Shown here: in pieces, positions 45,031 through 56,588 of the stretch
Position numbering within the stretch: the first letter of the stretch is position 1
Layout of the letters: each line of letters opens with the position of its first letter
Source of the DNA: Marvania coccoides
Taxonomy: Eukaryota > Chlorophyta > Trebouxiophyceae > Chlorellales > Chlorellaceae
Assembly (NCBI GenBank): GCA_963854735.1
Contig: OY978105.1
Location: 682,001-746,000, forward strand
Direction of reading: 5' to 3'
Length of the DNA: 64,000 nucleotides
Translations under genes and position numbers: made by a program
Notes under the pieces: model-generated
Databases searched by the model: none
Seen by the model: only the letters and a program-made list of their open reading frames with translations
Told to the model about the DNA's origin: nothing

Positions 45031-47888
45031 ATGCGAATACATCTTGTCGCTGTGTGCGCTCTCTGGCTGGTTTTCTCAGCTGGTTAGTAAATTCTTTAAA
45101 AGAGAATTCGTCATTATAATGAGCGCTGTACCACAGCGTTCAAAGTTAATTAAATTACCCACTCTGGTGCAGGTCTTTATCGAGCCCAGCTTGTGCTAAA
45201 TGAGGATGCAACGCATCCGCGTAAATTCAGCTATAAAGCGGGGAGGGCGTTGCTGCAGGAGTTCCCGCCTGTGGACCCTCTACCAGGCGACCCATTTGCA
45301 CCGTCGCCACCCCCACCAGACTCTTTCATAGACCCCAACGTATCCCCATCACCACCTCCCTTCATTGACCCAGCCACCATTTCTCCTCCGCCACCTCCGG
45401 AGGTCTTATCACCACCACCACCGCCGCCACCAAGCATTTCACCGCCACCGCCAGACACCCCGCCAAGCCCGCCTCCTCCAGGCATCTCCCCACCTCCACC
45501 GCCCTCCCCGCCTTCTCCGCCACCACCAAGTCCTCCAAGCCCACCCCCTCCCGGTATATCCCCGCCCCCACCAATCAAAAACCCTCCACCGCCGTCTCCA
45601 CCGCCGCCGCCAAGCCCGCCGCCGCCGCCGCCTCCGAAAGAAGAAGGCGGCGTATCTATGGGCGCTATCATCGGCGGCGTTGTGGGCGGTGTGGTTCTCA
45701 TCGTTGCGGCGGCTCTGCTGACGACGTGGCTGTGTGGGCGGTCAAAGGCAAAAAAGCAGAAGCAGGAAATGCAGGATAAGCAGCAGCACCAGCAGGACGT
45801 GGAGTTTGCACGGCAGCAAGGTAAGGGGGAATAGCAAAAATCGATCCCTATTCAGAACAATCCCATTTTTTTTTGTAGGAAAAAAACAATTTAATATTGT
45901 TTTTTCACTGCAGGCGGCTCGTGGCACAACGGCGGCGGCCCAGGGGGGCCTCCTCTGGACCCCAGAGCACAGCTCTCGGTGCAGCCCGGCGGCCCAGGCA
46001 TGGGAGCAGTCGCACTAGGAGCAGCCGGTGGCGCGGCAGCCACCGCTGCCGCGTTGCAGCACCAGCGCAGCAAGAGCAACTCCTCCAGGCACTCTCGCAG
46101 CCAGTCTGGACGGTCGGCGGGGTACTCCAACGTGCCGTTAGCCCCCGTGGGAGAGGATGACGAGTACAACGACGAGTATCTCACTTGGATTGACCGCCAA
46201 AGAAAGCACGTCGACCCGCTGGCCATGGGCGCAGCAGGCGTCGCTGCGGGCGCAGCAGCAGCAGCAGCGTCTGACGGCGGTGCCAAGAGGCCGCTGCATA
46301 GTAAGTCGCTGTCCAGGGCGCCGCTGGAGCAGATGTACCAGATCGACTTTGACGCTCTGCACATTATTCGGGAGGTGGGGGCAGGGTCCTTTGGCAAGTG
46401 CTACCTGGCCAACTGGTGAGTAGCTAGCTGTAACTGGTTTGTAATGGATTAGCTGTAATTTCAAGAGCTTTTGGCACTGCAGTATCTCCTGCGTTTATTT
46501 TGTGGCGACTTTTTCGTATTTGTGTGTATGTCGAAATTTTGACCTCGTGCTATTTTTTTGTTTTGGTTGGTTTGGTGCAGGAATGCAACCCCGGTGGCGG
46601 TCAAGATCCTCATCGACAACGAATCCGCCCACGGCAGGGACCTCGACGACCCCGACCAGCTCCGCATCCTCGCCGAGCCGGTGCTGCATAAGCTGCTTGA
46701 GGAAGCGGGTCTCATGGCCAGCATGCGCCACCCCAACGTGGTGCAGTTCATGGGCATTGTGATGATGCCCCCCTGCGTGGTGTCCGAGTACGCAGAAAAG
46801 GGCAGCTTGGCGGACATTCTGAAGACAGCGAGAAACGGCACAGAGGAGCTGAACTGGTCTCGGAGGCTGGGCATGGCGGCGGATGCGGCCACAGGGATGC
46901 TGTATCTGCATGCCAGGCCCCAACCCATCATTCACAGGGACCTAAAGAGCCCCAACCTGCTGGTGGACAGCCATTGGCGTGCTAAAATTGCGGACTTCAA
47001 TTTGTCGAAGATTGTGGAGGAGTCTTCGTCCTACAGCTCCATGGGAGCGATGAACCCCCGGTGGCTGGCGCCAGAGCTGCTGGCGGGTGAAGGCGCTACC
47101 ACCGCATCCGACGTTTTCGCATTCGGAGTGGTCATGTGAGTGGAGCTGGATTAGTTGTACACGGCGATGTGGAATTTTACTTCGTTTACCTTCGTTGCTA
47201 TATCTGATGGCATCTCCACCTGGGTCTTTGGCGATCTTTTGGTTTTCTTTCTTCCAGGTGGGAGCTCCTGACCTTTGACGTCCCTTGGCTGAAATCCAAC
47301 GCCATCACGGTGGCCCACACCGTCTCCAACGGCGGCCGGCTGCCCATCCCCCCCAAGGAGAAGCTCCCAGGAGTCGACACCCCGGCCTTTGCCGGCCTCG
47401 ATGACTACATAAAGTTGATGCAAAAGTGCTGGGCGCAAAACCCGTACGATCGCCCAGGGTTCGCGGAGGTGGTGCAGGAGCTGCGGCGGCTGGAGGGCGA
47501 CATGAAGGAATACGACGCCACTGTGGCAAACCCAACGAACTCTGGGGGATCTCTGTCTGCCTCTGGGTCTGCGGGGGCAGTGCTCCCTGTGCCCAGTGGG
47601 CCGGTTTCACTGGCTTCGGAAGGGGAGGGGCTCAATCCTGCGGGTTTGGGGGCTTTGTCGGGTTCGACAACGGCAGCAGCGGCGGCAGCGGTGAGCGGGA
47701 GAGATGCCGCGGATGATGATGCCACGAGCGTGAGTTCGACGGACGCCATGGCGACGGTGGACCACACCGCGAGCCTGCTGAACTACGCGGAGTGGAGGGC
47801 TGTGGGGGGGTCGGAAAAGGAGTCGGCAGCTGATAAAGCCGGGAGGGAGCGAGACCTGCTGAAAGAAATCGAACGGCTGAAAAAGTAG
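45031..47888 (+). CDS. Membrane Raf-like (TKL) kinase with extensin-like proline-rich ectodomain
   Basis: Exons 45031-45082, 45173-45820, 45914-46415, 46581-47135, 47258-47888; 795 residues. Order: signal peptide MRIHLVAVCALWLVFSA; Ser-Pro(3-6) repeat ectodomain ~residues 55-170 (SPPPPSPPSPPPP type, the hydroxyproline-O-glycosylation motif of cell-wall extensins); one TM helix ~180-206 (GGVVGGVVLIVAAALLTTW) with a basic stop-transfer (RSKAKKQK); a disordered linker; a kinase domain ~380-665 with [24 protein letters not shown] and the late DRPGF. The activation-loop DFG is replaced by DFN (IADFNLSK). The kinase is Raf/MAPKKK-like (TKL), not the Pelle type of land-plant PERKs. A Gly/Ser/Ala tail follows, ending LLKEIERLKK. 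A cell-wall sensing role is inference. Confidence 0.9.
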
Positions 47889-48141
47889 CGTAGAAATGCC
47901 ACTGGCGCGATTTTATCTGTACTGTCTATAACCAATTTGTTCTTGCTTGTTCTCTGAATATGTAACTATGTAACTGCAAATTTCACGATATTATTCTTAA
48001 AAAAAGGGCGCTTGCAAGGCTGTTGTGTTACAGGTCATTTCTTTAAAAAATCAACTTCAAAAAAATTAGGCAAGCAGCTGGGGGATTGCTGCAGAATAGA
48101 AGGCAAGGGAGAAAGAAAAAAATTGCGTGGTTTTACATTTT
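47889..48141. other. Convergent 3' region kinase / site-2 protease
   Basis: 253 bp. Two TGTAA signals on + (47961-47965, 47969-47973) follow the kinase stop; minus-strand signals (TTACA on +) at 48133-48137 and 48028-48032 follow the protease stop of exon 3b. Confidence 0.55.
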
Positions 48142-50660
48142 TTACAGGTTGGAGGTGATCAGGCCCAGTGCGTCCTTCACGACGAGGAACATCCCCAGCG
48201 AGGTGAGCAGCAGGAATCCGCTGGCCATGATGCCCCTCTCAAGACCCACATCAAGTTTCTTCCCTCCCCGCAAGGCCTCCAGCAGCTGCAGCACCAGGTA
48301 GCCGCCTGCAGAGTACCACGACCGCGTGAAATTGGAGGTAGGGAGAGTGTTAGAGTTGGTTTGAGATGGTAGAAAAGGTGTGTGAAGAAGGGGAAGGGGG
48401 GGGGGAATGGAGCCGAGAAGGAGGAGAACAGGGGGAGTGTTCGCAGTCAAACAAGGTTTGGAAAGAACGCCCAAGCATGTGAAAACGCAAAAGCGTACTG
48501 AATACAGTAGCTACTAGCGAGTAGCTATTCGCAACGAAACGAATAAAATTGCATGCATGCTGCATCATTGCATTACTTTATTTATATAACCATAACTTCA
48601 AAATTTTGCCTCCAAATTGCATTCAGTTTATATCATCATTGTCGGTATCAATCGATCAAAGCTCCCAATACTATAAAATCGTTCCATCATTTATGTTCAA
48701 ATTTAATAGAGAGTTAAGAAGTTTCAGCTGGTGCCGACGCCAAATAACGATGCTGCCAGCTGTTCCAGGTCTCGCGTGAACAGGTAAATGCCCGCCAGCA
48801 CCAGCGCTGCAAAACCTAGGTAGTTGACGATCGCTTCGGCGTCTCGGTTAAGAGCCCGGCCAGAGACAGCTTCGAATCCCAGGAGAACCAGGGACCATCC
48901 TGCCAAACAGGGGTGTGGAACAGTGGATGCAGCAAAATATGAGCCACGGAAAAAGAGAATAGGAAAGATATATTTTTGAGGTGGGGTGAAACTTTGCTAA
49001 AAAAGGAAAAAACACGTTCGGCTGAAAAAAAATAAACTTTATAGATCTCTCTCTGCGGGTTTCGTTGAGCTTAACACACAGGGAGCACTAATTGTGGAAA
49101 ATCAACGAGATAAAACTGATTCTTGACGTGAAAAAAAAAAACGGGAATAAAATATTGCACCCCCGTTCTCTCTTTCATAGCCGTGAACGTGAAAAAACGT
49201 GCTTGATGGAAGAAAAATCAATATATTAATTGCAAGGTTTACTCACCGTCGAGTGCTGGCAACGGCAAGACGTTGACCACCGCCAGGTTGAGGTTGATGA
49301 GGGCTGCAAACTGGTAGAGGCCGTTAATGTCAGTTCTCGCCACCTCGGAGCCTACAGCCAGGATTGCTACAGGGCCAGAAACCTTCTGGGCGGTCTCTCC
49401 AAAGTTGCTGACGAACTGGGACAGGCCTGCAGGACGGGGGGAGGGGAAGGGGGGAGCGGGTTGAGAACAAACGACGAAATACTTTTATTGAAGCCATAAG
49501 TGAGGGAAGAAAAATCAGGGTAGTAGCAGCCAACCAAAAGCACTCTTCATATAATATATAATAGCGCACAATTGCATTTGAATAAAACAGCCGAAAAAAA
49601 CCTTCTTCCGCTTAAAAAAGCAGCAGCAAATAACGCAAGCAGCAAAGCTCTCAACATTTTCACCTTTAACTACCGTGCTCAGCAGCTGGTTGAAGTCTTC
49701 TGCGCCCAGAACCAGCGCCGCGCCCACGTCTCCCGCCTTCTTCTTCGCCACCTTCACGTTGGCGGCCAGAGACACCCCAATTCGGCCCGTACCGTCCGGC
49801 ATCTCCGCCGGAGTGATTTCCAGCGTCTCCAGCCGCCCCTCCCGCTCTATCTGCACCGGCATCGTCTTCTTAGGATTGCTCTGGATGTAGCGCACCACAG
49901 CGTCCACCGCGCCGGGCGCAGGCGCGGGCTTCAAGTCTCCCACGCTGAGCACGATGTCTCCGAACTTGAGCCCGGCCTTCTCTGCGACGGTGCCCTCACC
50001 GATGGTGCCCAGCCGCACCCCAGGGAGGTAGGTGGGCACGGTGATGCCCACGGTGCCCGCTTGCACCACGCAAATGGCGTACGCGAAGATGACGTTGGCG
50101 ATGACGCCCGCAGACGTTACGATGGCCCGATCCAATACAGGACGGTTACGTAAGAGGTTGGGGTCTTCAGGGTCGAACGGACTGTCGGGATCGTCGTCAG
50201 GGAACGACACGAAGCCGCCCAGCGGGAAGGCACGCAGCGAGTACTCCACCTCCGCGCCTTGGTACTTGAGCAGCGTTGGACCGAAGCCGATGGCGAATTT
50301 CGACACGTGGATGTCCTGGAGGCGGGCTGCGAGGAAGTGGCCGGTCTCGTGCACGCCCACGACCGCTGCCAGCACCCCCAGCGCCTCCAGCACGCTGCCA
50401 GGGCCAGCAAGGTCAAAGCCGGTGCCCATGAGACCCCCCAGGCCCAGTAGCGCCAGAGGGAGCTTGGGGAGGAGGGTGGAGGGTGTGGAAGCCTGGGGGC
50501 GAGGGTCAGAAGGCGGCGGGGTGGAGGCAGCGCTGCGGACTGGGGTGGAACGATGAGGGAGAGGGGCAGCGGAGTGGATTTTGGCCTTGGAAGACAGGCC
50601 GGGGCGCAGGGGACGCGCCGCGGCGTCTTGCAGCCGCGCGGTGGTCTGCAGGAGTCTCAT
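48142..50660 (-). CDS. ARASP: Chloroplast site-2 protease, ARASP-like (M50 metalloprotease with PDZ), distal last exon
   Basis: Exons 50660-49664, 49426-49247, 48305-48142; 446 residues. Start ATG at 50660 opens a Ser/Arg/Pro-rich transit-like region. Motifs: zinc-binding HETGH (~residues 103-107) in the first TM, VSKFAIGFGPTLLKYQGAEV, EYSLRAFPLGGFVSFPDDDP, NVIFAYAI, a PDZ domain (~190-280, GEGTVAEKAGLKFGDIVLSV), VSGPVAILAVGSEVA, NLNLAVVNVLPLPALDG|G with the third metal ligand Asp, then GYLVLQLLEALRGGKK and a final TM ending VVKDALGL. This last exon matches the end of plant ARASP best. The enzyme cuts TM segments within the membrane; ARASP acts in chloroplast development. A second in-phase terminal exon lies at 48724-48899. 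Confidence 0.93.
48724..48899 (-). CDS. Alternative terminal exon (3a) of the site-2 protease
   Basis: Clean acceptor (TTTGGCAG) and in phase with the exon ending at 49247; encodes 57 residues beginning WSLVLLGFEAVSGRALNRDA, a final TM (YLGFAALVLAGIYLF) and RDLEQL, then TGA. It would give a 450-residue isoform ending LPALDGW instead of LPALDGG. It corresponds segment by segment to exon 3b (LxLLEAxxGxxL ... TM ... xRD/KDxxxL), so it is an alternative or duplicated exon, not random sequence. Which isoform is made cannot be told from DNA. Confidence 0.7.
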
Positions 50661-51164
50661 TATGCGAATTGTGGGGGGGTGAAAAGTGAAAAATGTGTGG
50701 CTTGTGATCAATGTGTTGTGTGAGTTCAAGATGCTCCGCTATCACTGTTTAACACTAGGCCGTCTTAACTAGATTTCACAAGTTTTATACTGCAATTATC
50801 TGGCTGTGAACGCTATTTGTGGCACAAAAAATCGAGGCCTTGCCCGCCAATTTCGAAGACAATTTATTCATTCTCTGCCCTGATCGCCATTCCTAAACCA
50901 AATTTTAAACTTGAGAGCGGGAGAGAACCGGCACCCGCCCTCATTCACCCAACAAGTTTTCAAAACAATTCAAAAGTTTGTTCGTCCTGAACGAAAAAGT
51001 CCAGCGCCCCCTTGACGCGGCGCTCGGCGAAGACGTTTGCCAGACTGATCACTCTGATCGCGGCCAGGCTGCCTGCCCAGGCACGAGCGCTCGCCTTCTC
51101 AACACCCACTGTTTGCAATCGATCTTTGATCACCACCAGGGCCATCGCCCCTCGCTGGATCGGC
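50661..51164. promoter_or_regulatory. Divergent region site-2 protease / DNA ligase I
   Basis: 504 bp between the two ATGs. The 174 nt next to the ligase ATG are open in frame with it (see findings) and may be translated from a non-AUG codon. Confidence 0.45.
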
Positions 51165-54100
51165 ATGAAGAACAGGCAGACCGACATCTCCAGCTTCTTC
51201 GGGGGCAAACCCAAAGCCCCTACGGCCGGCGCCAGCGGCAGCAGGGCGGCCGGCAGCTCCGCCGAGGCCAAGCCCCCTGCCGCCGCTGCTTCTGAGCAGC
51301 CTGCAGCCGCCGAGGCCGGCCCCGGGCGGCTCAAGCGGCTGCGCAAAGCCGGCGAAGAGGCCCCGGGCAATCCAGCGCTCGCTGCAGCCGCCGCAAACGA
51401 CCTTGAAGACTCGGACCACGATGACGGCGCTGCTGCCCCCGCTGCCCTCCCGTCTGCTTCTCCCTCTCCCGCCCCCACCAGCCGCAAGCGCACCTCCAAG
51501 ACCGCGGGGCTGGTAGCGGACGAGGTCCAGGTCGCAGCTGAAGCGCTCGCCGCCCAGAAAGCCGACGAGGAGATGGCGGCAGAGGAGGCAGCAGAGGAGA
51601 TTGACGTTTCGAGCGGTGGCGAAGAAAGCGGACTGGAGCCCGAGATCGCCAGCCCCAGCGCCAAGAAACCAAAAAAAGCAGCTGGAGGGGCGGCCAAGGG
51701 CAAGGCGGACGGCGTGGGGAACCTGGCGATCGAGGCAGCGAAGAAGCACGGCGCGTTTGACCTCTTAAAGTCCGCCACGTGGGCGCCGGGCGCGCCGGTG
51801 CCGTTTTCGGTGCTGGCCGACACCCTGCGCGCCATTGAAGCCGAGCCCAAGCGCCTTGCCATCACCGTTCTGGCTGTCAACCTCTTCCGCGCGGTAATTG
51901 CCACCACCCCTGAGGATTTACTCCCGCTGGTTTACCTGTGCGTTAACAAGGTGGCGGCGGCGCACAAAGGTCTGGAACTAGGCATTGGAGACGCGACGCT
52001 AATCAAGGCGCTGGGTCAGGCCACCGGACGCAAGGAGGACCGCATCAAGGCTGATTACGAGGCTGGGGGTGATCTGGGTGTGGTGGCTGCGGCGGCCCGG
52101 GCCACCCAGAAAACGATGTTCGCGCCGCCGCCGCTGACGGTGCGAGGGGTGTACAAGGCGTTCTGCGACATCGCGGAGTCGTCGGGCGCGAAGAGCCAGG
52201 AGCGGAAGAAGGGGATGATCGTGAAGCTGCTGGTGGCGAGCAAACAGACGGAGGCCATGTTTGTGATGCGGGCGCTGCAGGGGAAGCTGCGCATCGGGCT
52301 GGCGGAGCAGACGGTGCTCGTGGCGCTGGCGCACGCGGTGCTGCTGCAGCGGGAGGGCGTGAAGGGGAGCTCGGAGACGGTGGCGGCGGCGCTGGAGGAG
52401 GGCGCTCGAATTCTGAAGCGGGTCTACTCGGAGTGCCCCTCCTACGACGACATCATCCCTGCGCTGCTGTCCGCCCCGCTGGCCGAGCTGCCCGACGTGA
52501 GTTTATAAAATTTAATTAAAGATTAGGCCAAATGTACTTTACAACACAATGTGGGGTGTAATTTTTTCTTGTGTTTCTCCGTATTCCTATAATTAAAAAA
52601 AAAATGGTTTTTTGCACCCTCTAGCCTTTCGTATTTCATTCTTTATATTTTTCTCTCGCTCTCTTCCTGTGTTCCCAAACGTTTACGGTTTAAGAAATCT
52701 CCAACCGTTTCTTTTTTCTTCTCTTATTTTGCAGAAAGTGCACTTCAAACCTGGCGTGCCTATTCGCGCCATGCTGGCCAAGCCCGTCACCGCCGTGTCC
52801 CAGGTCTTGGACAAGTTCTCTGAGCAGCCCTTCACCTGCGAATACAAGTACGATGGGGAACGGGCGCAGATCCATGTGCTGGAGGACGGATCGGTCAAGG
52901 TGAGCCAAACACGGGCTTCTTTATAAAAAAAATAAATATACATTTTGAGAAAGGGGGGAGTTCTCGCTATTTTTTTGCAGTGTTTTGAGCTGTTGTCAGC
53001 TCAACAGACGAAATTTCTTTCCCAGTTAATGTCCTGTTTAGCGTTTAGCACCTGTTGGTTATTTCATCGTACACTCATATAAGCATAGCTAATTTAACTG
53101 GCTAATAAATTGAATAATTGTTTATCGTCTTTTCCGATTAATCTTCGTGTTTGCAGATCTACAGCCGGAACAGCGAGGACACCACTGGCAAGTTCCCCGA
53201 TGTGGCGGCGCTGGTGCCCAAGGCGCTGGCTCCCGGCGTCAAATCCATCGTCCTGGACGCCGAGGTCGTCGCCTGGGACAAAGAAAACAACAAAATCCTA
53301 CCTTTTCAGGTAATTTGCATTTTTTCAACAGCTTTTTTTTCTTCCGTCGATTATTACTGCGCCCCAAATTCGCGATTTTTGCACTGTTATGCTCCAAAGT
53401 CAATGCTCTTTCTATTGGATGTGTGTTTCTGCGCAGATTTTAACCACCCGCGCCCGCAAGGACGTCAGCACCGCCAATATCAAGGTCGCCGTCTCCGTCT
53501 TTGCCTTTGACTGCCTCTACGTTGACGGCCGCTCGCTGCTGCAGTCCCCGCTCACCGAGCGCCGCGAGGCGATGCTGGCATCCCTCATCCCACAGCCTGG
53601 CGAGCTGGAGTTTGCCTCCGCCAAGACCTCCAACGACGTTGAGGAGCTGACTCGGTTTCTGGACGATGCGGTGGAGCACGGCACCGAGGGGCTGATCGTG
53701 AAGACCCTGGGGGACAACTACGAGCCCTCTAAGCGCTCCTCGCACTGGCTGAAGCTGAAGAAGGACTACATCCAGGTGAATTTATATCTTTTGTCTATTA
53801 TATGCTTGTGCATGGAAGAGTATATTTTTTAAAGAATTAAAGAAGAGATGATATTATTGATTGTGCATGCCTTTCTTGCTGCTCGTTTCTTTGCGTGCTG
53901 CTTTGTCACTACTTGAATTCCCCCCCCCCCAACCGAGTATTATTTGCCCCCCTTCAAAGATTTATTTTACATTTTTTTCCTTTCCGACAGGGCGTGGGCG
54001 ACACCCTCGACCTGGTGCCCATCGGCGCCTGGCACGGCAAGGGCAAGCGCACTGGCGTGTTTGGCTCCTTCCTGCTGGCGGTGTGGGACCCAGATTCCGA

Positions 54101-54665
54101 AGAATATCAGACAGTCACGAAAATCGGCACCGGATTCTCCGAAGTCATTCTCAAGGAGCTGTCTGACGCGCTCAAAGACACCGTGGTGCCCCAGCCCAAG
54201 CCCTACTACAGGTAAAACCTTAACCCCATTAACCCCACGCGAATGTCGCCCCCCCCCCCCCCACCCCCCACACACACAAATTTTGAGTAATTTGGAACAG
54301 TGTCGGTAGGAACGACTTCATTCCCCCACCAAATCTTGCCCTATTTTTACTGGTTTTTCTTCTCTGTTGGGAGCAGGTACGGCGAGGGGCTGATCCCCGA
54401 CGTGTGGTTTGAGCCCAAGGCGGTGTGGGAGGTGAAGTGCGCTGATATTTCAATTTCACCCGCTCACAAGGCCGGCATCGGGCTAGTGGACCCCGCCAAG
54501 GGGATCTCCATTCGCTTTCCGCGCCTGGTGAGGGCGCGCGAAGACAAGGGCCCAGAGGATTCCACCAGCCCGCAGCAGCTGGCTGAGATGTATCGGGCGC
54601 AGGCGGTGATCAGCAAAAAGGGAGGGGGCGGCAAGGCGGCTGCGGATGACGACTACGACTATTAG
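51165..54665 (+). CDS. LIG1: DNA ligase I (ATP-dependent)
   Basis: Exons 51165-52496, 52735-52899, 53157-53309, 53437-53775, 53991-54211, 54377-54665; 832 residues. It seals nicks between Okazaki fragments and in repair. The ATG at 51165 starts [14 protein letters not shown], a perfect PCNA-binding PIP box (QxxIxxFF) at the very N terminus as in plant and animal LIG1. A long Ala/Glu/Lys-rich disordered region follows, then the DNA-binding domain ([40 protein letters not shown]), the adenylation domain with [12 protein letters not shown] (AMP-Lys482), [37 protein letters not shown], and the OB domain ([43 protein letters not shown]). All nucleotidyl-transferase motifs are intact. The frame is open upstream of the ATG without acidic residues. 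Confidence 0.97.
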
Positions 54666-55348
54666 AAGGATGGGGATAGTGAGGGAAGAAGGGGGGATAA
54701 AGGTGGAAAGATTGGGTAGAGGTGGAGGAAAAATGTAGTGTGACAGACCCCCCCTCCAAAATGAATGAATTGAATTCGACTGGAAAAAAAACAGTGCTTG
54801 ACAAGAAATGTGCATTTACTTGTCAAAAATAACTGGTGCAGTGCAACATAACCGAGTTTTGACGACGCTGGTGGTATACGTCGCATGCAATGCGGGGGTT
54901 TTCAATTGGAGGGAAGTGGGGTGTTTTCCTGGTGAAGGAGGCGGTGAGCTATGAAGTGCTGGGTCAGCGTCATGCATTGCAGCGCCTTGAGGAAGCGAAC
55001 CTCTGGCGCATGGAAGACCAGCATTGCAGCATTCATGGGCTAGGACTGTTGTGAAAGCATTCAAGTCAGGGTGACGTGGGGGTGACAAGCGTCGGTAGAA
55101 AACAAACCAGTAGTGACTGCATGCAGTAACTATCAGGTCCCTGCTAGCAAAATGAATAATTGCAGTCACCCACTTCTTGCCTGCTGCAGGTACACTGCGG
55201 TGGCAGTGGGCCCAGCATGCCAGGTGGAGATGGAAACACGTCGTAAATTTTAATTTATTTAAATTCATTCATATTTATCCAGAATTTAAAAAGGTTAGAA
55301 GTCTAGGATAGAGGTGCATCCGACACGATCGCCTCTAAAAAATAAAAA
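54666..55348 (+). other. Intergenic region LIG1 to ORANGE
   Basis: 683 bp. Purine-rich just past the LIG1 stop, then mixed sequence; no coding frame with a recognisable domain. Should contain the ORANGE promoter at its right end. Confidence 0.45.
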
Positions 55349-56588
55349 ATGTTCAAGCTGACATCGACATCGGGCTGCTGCGGGTGCCCTTGCGCGGCTC
55401 GACGACCGGCAGTGCCGGCTTGTGCGCGTGTGGGGCTTCCCAAGATCAGCCAGCAGCCAAAGCGACTCGCCTTCGACCCGCTCCGAAAGCAGCAGCAGGC
55501 TCGAGCAGCCAGCAGCGCTGCTGAGCCACCAGAGACCAGCAGCGAGATGTGGGTTCGCTGATCTGATCAGGCTCGCCGATTTCACCGCCGCCCTCTCCCA
55601 TTTCATCCTCTGAACACGGCGCTATTCGATCTTTTCTGCAGTGATGAGGCAGCTGCGCTGCCAGAGAACTTTTGCATCATCGAGAGCCGCGAATCCGTCA
55701 AGGTACACCCTTATCACCCCTCTATCCACAGCTCCCTTTCCTCAATACCACCAATTCTTCACTCTTTTTTTCTCCTCCCTTCTCTTTCGCCCTGCAGAAC
55801 TTCGCCAACATGCAGCTGGACGAGCTCAAGCAAAACATCCAGTCCCGGCGAAACAAGATCTTCCTGCTCATGGAGGAGGTCCGCCGGCTGCGCATCCAGC
55901 AGCGCCTCAAGGGGGGCCCGGCCACTCCAGAAGCTGAGGATCTAGACGCCGCCCTCAAGGAGGAAGAAACCTACCCCTCCTTCATTCCTTTCTTCCCCCC
56001 CATCACCGAAAAGACCCTCAACCTCTACATCAATTTTTACATCGTCACAGTCTCCGCCATCATTCTGTTTGGAGGCCTCATTGCTCCGTCCCTGGAGATC
56101 AAACTCGGCCTGGGCGGCGTGTCGTACAACGAGTTCATCGCCGCCATGCACCTGCCCACCCAGCTGGCAGAGGTGGACCCCATCGTGGCGTCGTTCTGCG
56201 GCGGGGCGGTGGGAGTGTTGACGTCGCTGCTGCTGGTGGAGGCCAACAACGCCAAGCTGCAGGCCAAGCGGAGATGCATCTACTGCGAAGGTACTCATAT
56301 CAAAACTCCCTGTTGAATTCTGCGGTTTCCTGATATTTTTTCACTGAGAACGGTGTCATTTTTTTCATTTTTTATCTTGATTTTTTTCTCATGCAAGCGA
56401 TTTTCTTGAGTGCAGGCACGGGGTACTTGACGTGTGGGGCGTGCATGGGTACGGGCTCAACGGAGGGAGGGCAGTGCTCTTGCTGCTCAGGCACCGGTAA
56501 AGTTATGTGCACAGCATGCCTCTGCACAGGAAAACAGCTCGCCACGGAGCATGACCCGCGAGTGGACCCCTTCACATTATCAGATTGA
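55349..56588 (+). CDS. OR: ORANGE (OR) protein, plastid DnaJ-type zinc-finger regulator of phytoene synthase
   Basis: Exons 55349-55548, 55642-55702, 55798-56290, 56416-56588; 308 residues, as in plants. OR is a plastid membrane protein that stabilises phytoene synthase and promotes carotenoid build-up. Seen: a Cys/Ala/Arg-rich transit peptide; FCIIESRESVKNFANMQLDE then SRRNKIFLLMEEVRRLR, the conserved OR N-domain; YPSFIPFFPPITEKTLNLY; two TMs (FYIVTVSAIILFGGLIAP and VASFCGGAVGVLTSLLLVE); SYNEFIAAMHLPTQLAEVDP between them; and the C-terminal CxxCxGxG zinc domain (CIYCEGTG, CGACMGTG, CSCCSGTG, CTACLCTG) ending EHDPRVDPF. Everything diagnostic of the family is present. All four exons join in phase with GT-AG introns. 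Confidence 0.96.
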
